In this document: one piece after another, positions 5,615 through 8,152 of the stretch
Layout: every line of letters starts with the position of its first letter
Numbering within the stretch: position 1 is the stretch's first letter
Assembly: GCA_900769775.1 (NCBI GenBank)
Contig: CAAGHT010000052.1
Location: forward strand, 1-8,152
Origin: Clostridia bacterium
Lineage (GTDB): Bacteria; Bacillota; Clostridia; Oscillospirales; Acutalibacteraceae
Reading direction: 5' to 3'
Length of the DNA: 8,152 bases
Program-made: the position numbers and the translations under genes
Notes under the pieces: model-generated
The model's database searches: none
Told to the model about the DNA's origin: nothing
What the model saw: the letters and a program-made list of their open reading frames with translations, nothing else

Positions 5615-6823
5615 TTATTCTGATTTCATTCTGAGCATTGAGCCTGTCTTTATGGGTCGTTCAAAGGGAATTTTAATCTGCATCATAGGGTGCGGTGCCG
5701 ATTCAATCGGCTCTTTATCCCCATTATAAAGCTCATTTGCAATTACCTTAAAGGGAACGCTGCCCGGCTCTAAGCAATCAAGCTCCTGACCGCGCAAAAA
5801 CTTGTTTTTAAGGGTTGCCGTTACCATACCGTTCTCATATCCGTCAACAACGGCGGCTACCGAATAGTCTCTCACATAGCCTGCGTGAGAATAGGTCTGA
5901 GCGTTTTCGGGTCTGCCGAAATAGAAGCCGTTTGAGTAGGTGCGGTGGCTGATTTTATTAAGCTCTTCTGTTACCCACTCGGGGCATTTCCAATCGCCCT
6001 TTGAGGCATAAAGGCTGTCGAGCGCACCGCGATAAGCATTTGCTGTTACGGCAACATAATATTGCGATTTTGCTCTGCCCTCAATTTTCAGGCTTCCGAT
6101 TCCGGCATCTCTCATTTTGTCGAGATGTTCTGCCATACATAAATCGTTAGCATTAAGAATATAGGTGCCTTTATCGGTCTCGGTAATGTCAAAATGCTGA
6201 CCCTGTCTGTTTTCTTCAACGAGAGAATACGACCAGCGGCAGGGCTGTGCACAGTCGCCGCGATTGGCATCTCTGCCTGTCATATAGCTTGAAAGGAGGC
6301 ATCTTGCCGAGAAGGAGACACACATAGCGCCGTGTGTGAAGCACTCAAGAGTTAAATCTTTTGGCGTTTTTGCTCTTATTTCGGCAATCTCATCGAGTGA
6401 CATTTCTCTTGCAATTACAACCCTCTTTGCGCCAAGGTCATAATAGGCGTTTGCCGTTTCATAGTTTACTATTCCCGACTGCACCGAAACATGAAGCTCG
6501 CACTCGGGAGCATATTTTCTAACCATATTTATGGTGCCGAAATCGGCAGCGATGACAGCATCTGCGCCTAGCTCCTGCACCTGAGTGAGAAAGGCGGGAA
6601 TTCGGGCTATTTCATCATTATGAGGCAGTGTATTGCAAGCAACATGAACCTTGACACCGCGCTCGTGGGCATACTTAATGCCCTCTCGCATATCATCAAC
6701 TCCAAAATTGGAGGCGGCGGTTCGCATCCCAAATTCTTCGCCTGCTATATAAACAGCATCGGCGCCGAAATCAACCGCCGTTTTGAGCCGCATTAAATCC
6801 CCTGCGGGACAAAGTAATTCCAT
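5615..6823 (-). CDS. trhP: Peptidase U32 family protein, TrhP-like (tRNA uridine-34 5-hydroxylation)
   Basis: The 402-residue protein begins with the typical U32 N-terminus MELLCPAGDLMRLKTAVDFGADAVYIAG. It carries the family signature at about 160-178 (ECFTHGAMC followed by SFSARCLLS), with Ala where the PROSITE-type pattern has Gly. Cysteines C168, C175, C191 and C195, plus C229 in NANDLCMAEHL, match the region where U32 relatives bind an iron-sulfur cluster; which four would serve here is not settled. The C-terminal half (SHRTYSNGFYFGRPE, then a beta-rich domain) is typical of YegQ/YrrO-type members. These are TrhP proteins, needed for prephenate-dependent 5-hydroxylation of wobble uridine in tRNA; older annotations call them collagenase-like proteases. 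The start has AAAGGAA (6837-6831) 7 nt upstream, and mltG ends 18 bp before it. The mltG-trhP adjacency recalls the B. subtilis yrrL-yrrN/yrrO locus and supports the tRNA role. The symbol is by family resemblance; B. subtilis has two paralogues, and I see one here. Confidence 0.9.
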   Translation of the reverse strand: MELLCPAGDLMRLKTAVDFGADAVYIAGEEFGMRTAASNFGVDDMREGIKYAHERGVKVHVACNTLPHNDEIARIPAFLTQVQELGADAVIAADFGTINMVRKYAPECELHVSVQSGIVNYETANAYYDLGAKRVVIAREMSLDEIAEIRAKTPKDLTLECFTHGAMCVSFSARCLLSSYMTGRDANRGDCAQPCRWSYSLVEENRQGQHFDITETDKGTYILNANDLCMAEHLDKMRDAGIGSLKIEGRAKSQYYVAVTANAYRGALDSLYASKGDWKCPEWVTEELNKISHRTYSNGFYFGRPENAQTYSHAGYVRDYSVAAVVDGYENGMVTATLKNKFLRGQELDCLEPGSVPFKVIANELYNGDKEPIESAPHPMMQIKIPFERPIKTGSMLRMKSE

Positions 6824-6841
6824 TTTTAAATTCCTTTAAAA

Positions 6842-8023
6842 TTATTCTTTTTCGGGCCAGAGTCCGTCTTTCTTGAGCTTGCTTATGGTGTTTTGATGCT
6901 CGGTACTTGTTCTCGAGAAATAGAATCTGCCGTTTTTATCGTTTACAAAGAAATAGTGGCTGGGGTTTGCGGTTGAGGGGTTTACAGCCGCCTTAATAGA
7001 GGTTAAGCTCGGCGAGCAGAGGGGTCCGGGAGGCAGTCCCTTAGACTTATAGGTGTCATAAGCGCCGTCTCCATAGGGGTAATATGTCGTCGGATCGGAC
7101 TCGAGCTTTGCATTAGTGCCGTCACGGCGAAGTCGGTTATAGAATACCTCAGCTATCTTCTGCTTTTCTTCCAAAGAGCCGCCGCAGGCCTCAAGCTCAA
7201 TAATAGAAGCAACTGTCAGCACCTCGTGCATAGAATAGCCGCGCTTTTCGGCCGCTATGCGAAGCTCCTGATCATAGCGTGCTTCCATTACCGAAAGCAT
7301 CTTATCAACGGCAAGGTGGGCGCACTCTTCCTTATCATCATAGTTATAGAACTCATAGGTGTCGGGGAAAAGATATCCCTCAAGACGGTAATAAACCTTT
7401 TCCTCGGGAATGTCCTCAATAAATTCGTAGCTGTATACAGCCTCGTTTATTGCCTTTTTAAGTTCGGCCTCGGTGCCAACTCCCTTTTCGGCAAGTAATT
7501 TTATAATGTCATCAACTGAAGCTCGTTCGGGAATTCTGATTTTTACTGAGGAAATTCTGTTTCCTGCCGCAACAAGCTTATTCGCGATTCCCGAATAGCC
7601 GTCATCATCGCAGATAACATAAATGGCTCCGTCGTGATACTTTTCATCATAATCTTTGAGCTTTGAGTATATTTTGAAAAGGAGCTTATGCTTAATAACC
7701 TTATTCTCTTTGAGAATATTTGCGATATCCGAAAGGTCACTGCCCTCGGGTATTTCAATAATAAATTCCTCGCCGTCCTTACCTGGACCGACACCAATAT
7801 AGTCGGAGCCCATCGACAGAATAGAGAGAGCGAGAATTATTGAAACAACGAAGATAGCAAGTATCCAGATAATGGGCTTTAAGGGACCAAGGTTAATCTC
7901 ACGCTTAGCCTCTGCCTTTGGCTCCTTGTTATCATCAGCAATAGAAAAACCCTCATCGATTATAAATTCATCGATAAGTATTTCGGGTTCATTATTCATC
8001 GGTTCGTTAGAATAATTTTCCAT
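6842..8023 (-). CDS. mltG: Endolytic transglycosylase MltG (YceG-like)
   Basis: MltG cleaves nascent peptidoglycan glycan strands at the outer membrane face and is thought to set strand length. The 393-residue protein has an acidic cytoplasmic N-terminus (about 1-48), one transmembrane helix (about 50-72), a LysM-like subdomain (about 86-150, containing EIPEGSDLSDIANILKE), and the YceG catalytic domain. The catalytic glutamate, equivalent to E218 of E. coli MltG, is E276 in TVASIIELEA. It is followed by VFYNRLRRD, LESDPTTYYPYG, GLPPGPLCSPSLTSIKAAVN and a final HYFFVND...FYFSRTSTEH block, all typical of the family. The ATG is preceded by AAGGTG (8034-8029), 5 nt away, which overlaps the TAA of the upstream gene (TAAGGTG); translation is therefore probably coupled. 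Its position in an operon with a class B penicillin-binding protein fits a role in wall synthesis. Confidence 0.96.
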   Translation of the reverse strand: MENYSNEPMNNEPEILIDEFIIDEGFSIADDNKEPKAEAKREINLGPLKPIIWILAIFVVSIILALSILSMGSDYIGVGPGKDGEEFIIEIPEGSDLSDIANILKENKVIKHKLLFKIYSKLKDYDEKYHDGAIYVICDDDGYSGIANKLVAAGNRISSVKIRIPERASVDDIIKLLAEKGVGTEAELKKAINEAVYSYEFIEDIPEEKVYYRLEGYLFPDTYEFYNYDDKEECAHLAVDKMLSVMEARYDQELRIAAEKRGYSMHEVLTVASIIELEACGGSLEEKQKIAEVFYNRLRRDGTNAKLESDPTTYYPYGDGAYDTYKSKGLPPGPLCSPSLTSIKAAVNPSTANPSHYFFVNDKNGRFYFSRTSTEHQNTISKLKKDGLWPEKE

Positions 8024-8032
8024 AATTTCACC

Positions 8033-8152
8033 TTATTTCTTGCAGGTTTTAATTTTTTTGTCGGTTACTATCATATCAACCGTGCGGTCAAATCTTCCGT
8101 GGTGCATATAGGGCTTAAGCTCATTTGAATAGCAAATTCCCGCACTTTTTCC
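8033..8152 (-). CDS. Probable 5-formyltetrahydrofolate cyclo-ligase, C-terminal end only (truncated by window edge)
   Basis: A leftward frame enters at the right edge and ends at TAA (8035-8033), giving the last 39 residues: GKSAGICYSNEL, then KPYMHHGRFDRTVDMIVTDK and KIKTCKK. The G(I/L)CY start and the (D/V)xxVDMIVTDKKI ending resemble the C-terminus of 5-formyltetrahydrofolate cyclo-ligase (methenyl-THF synthetase, YgfA type), which converts 5-formyl-THF to 5,10-methenyl-THF with ATP. The catalytic and nucleotide-binding parts lie outside the window, so the name rests on a short match. Its stop codon overlaps the mltG ribosome-binding site, and the gap to the mltG ATG is 9 bp, so it is the upstream member of the same operon. 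The operon promoter is not in the window. Confidence 0.62.
   Translation of the reverse strand, partial: GKSAGICYSNELKPYMHHGRFDRTVDMIVTDKKIKTCKK

Overview
The window looks like an ordinary chromosomal segment of a low-to-moderate-GC Firmicute, most likely a clostridial (Oscillospiraceae/Ruminococcaceae-like) gut bacterium. This is inferred from three things: near-consensus sigma-A promoters with purine-rich Shine-Dalgarno sites, short U-tract terminators, and the mltG - U32 peptidase - penicillin-binding-protein order, which recalls the yrrL...yrrN/yrrO...yrrR region of Bacillus subtilis. I see no tRNA, rRNA, CRISPR array, insertion sequence or phage gene.

Layout. (1) Positions 1-328, minus strand: the 5' part of a conserved hypothetical gene that runs off the left edge. 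(2) 329-517: a compact divergent promoter region with two near-perfect sigma-A promoters facing away from each other and a long imperfect inverted repeat around the rightward one. (3) 518-1456, plus strand: an SPFH/band-7 (stomatin-like) membrane protein, closed by a strong terminator at 1468-1497. (4) 1499-3964, plus strand: a new promoter drives a two-gene unit, a nitrilase-superfamily amidohydrolase and, 13 bp later, a ClC-family anion transporter with a TrkA_C/RCK_C-like tail. (5) 3961-3997: a hairpin terminator shared by two convergent units; the stop codons of both flanking genes lie inside it. (6) 3976-8152, minus strand: an operon transcribed right to left. It starts with the 3' end of a probable 5-formyltetrahydrofolate cyclo-ligase gene, then mltG (peptidoglycan lytic transglycosylase), then a peptidase U32 protein of the TrhP type (tRNA wobble-uridine hydroxylation), then a class B penicillin-binding protein.

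How they fit together. The leftward operon pairs two cell-wall genes (a glycan-strand terminase and a transpeptidase) with a tRNA-modification gene and a folate gene, a housekeeping mix. The first three genes are almost contiguous, with gaps of 9 and 18 bp. Before the penicillin-binding-protein gene, however, there is a terminator-like hairpin whose 3' arm carries that gene's Shine-Dalgarno sequence, so its expression may be attenuated relative to the upstream genes. The rightward genes are membrane or small-molecule functions with no obvious shared pathway.

No clearly new multi-gene system is visible. The observations most worth checking are the operator-like inverted repeat in the divergent promoter region, the hairpin sequestering the ribosome-binding site, the substituted anion-site residues of the ClC protein, and the unassigned partial gene at the left edge.
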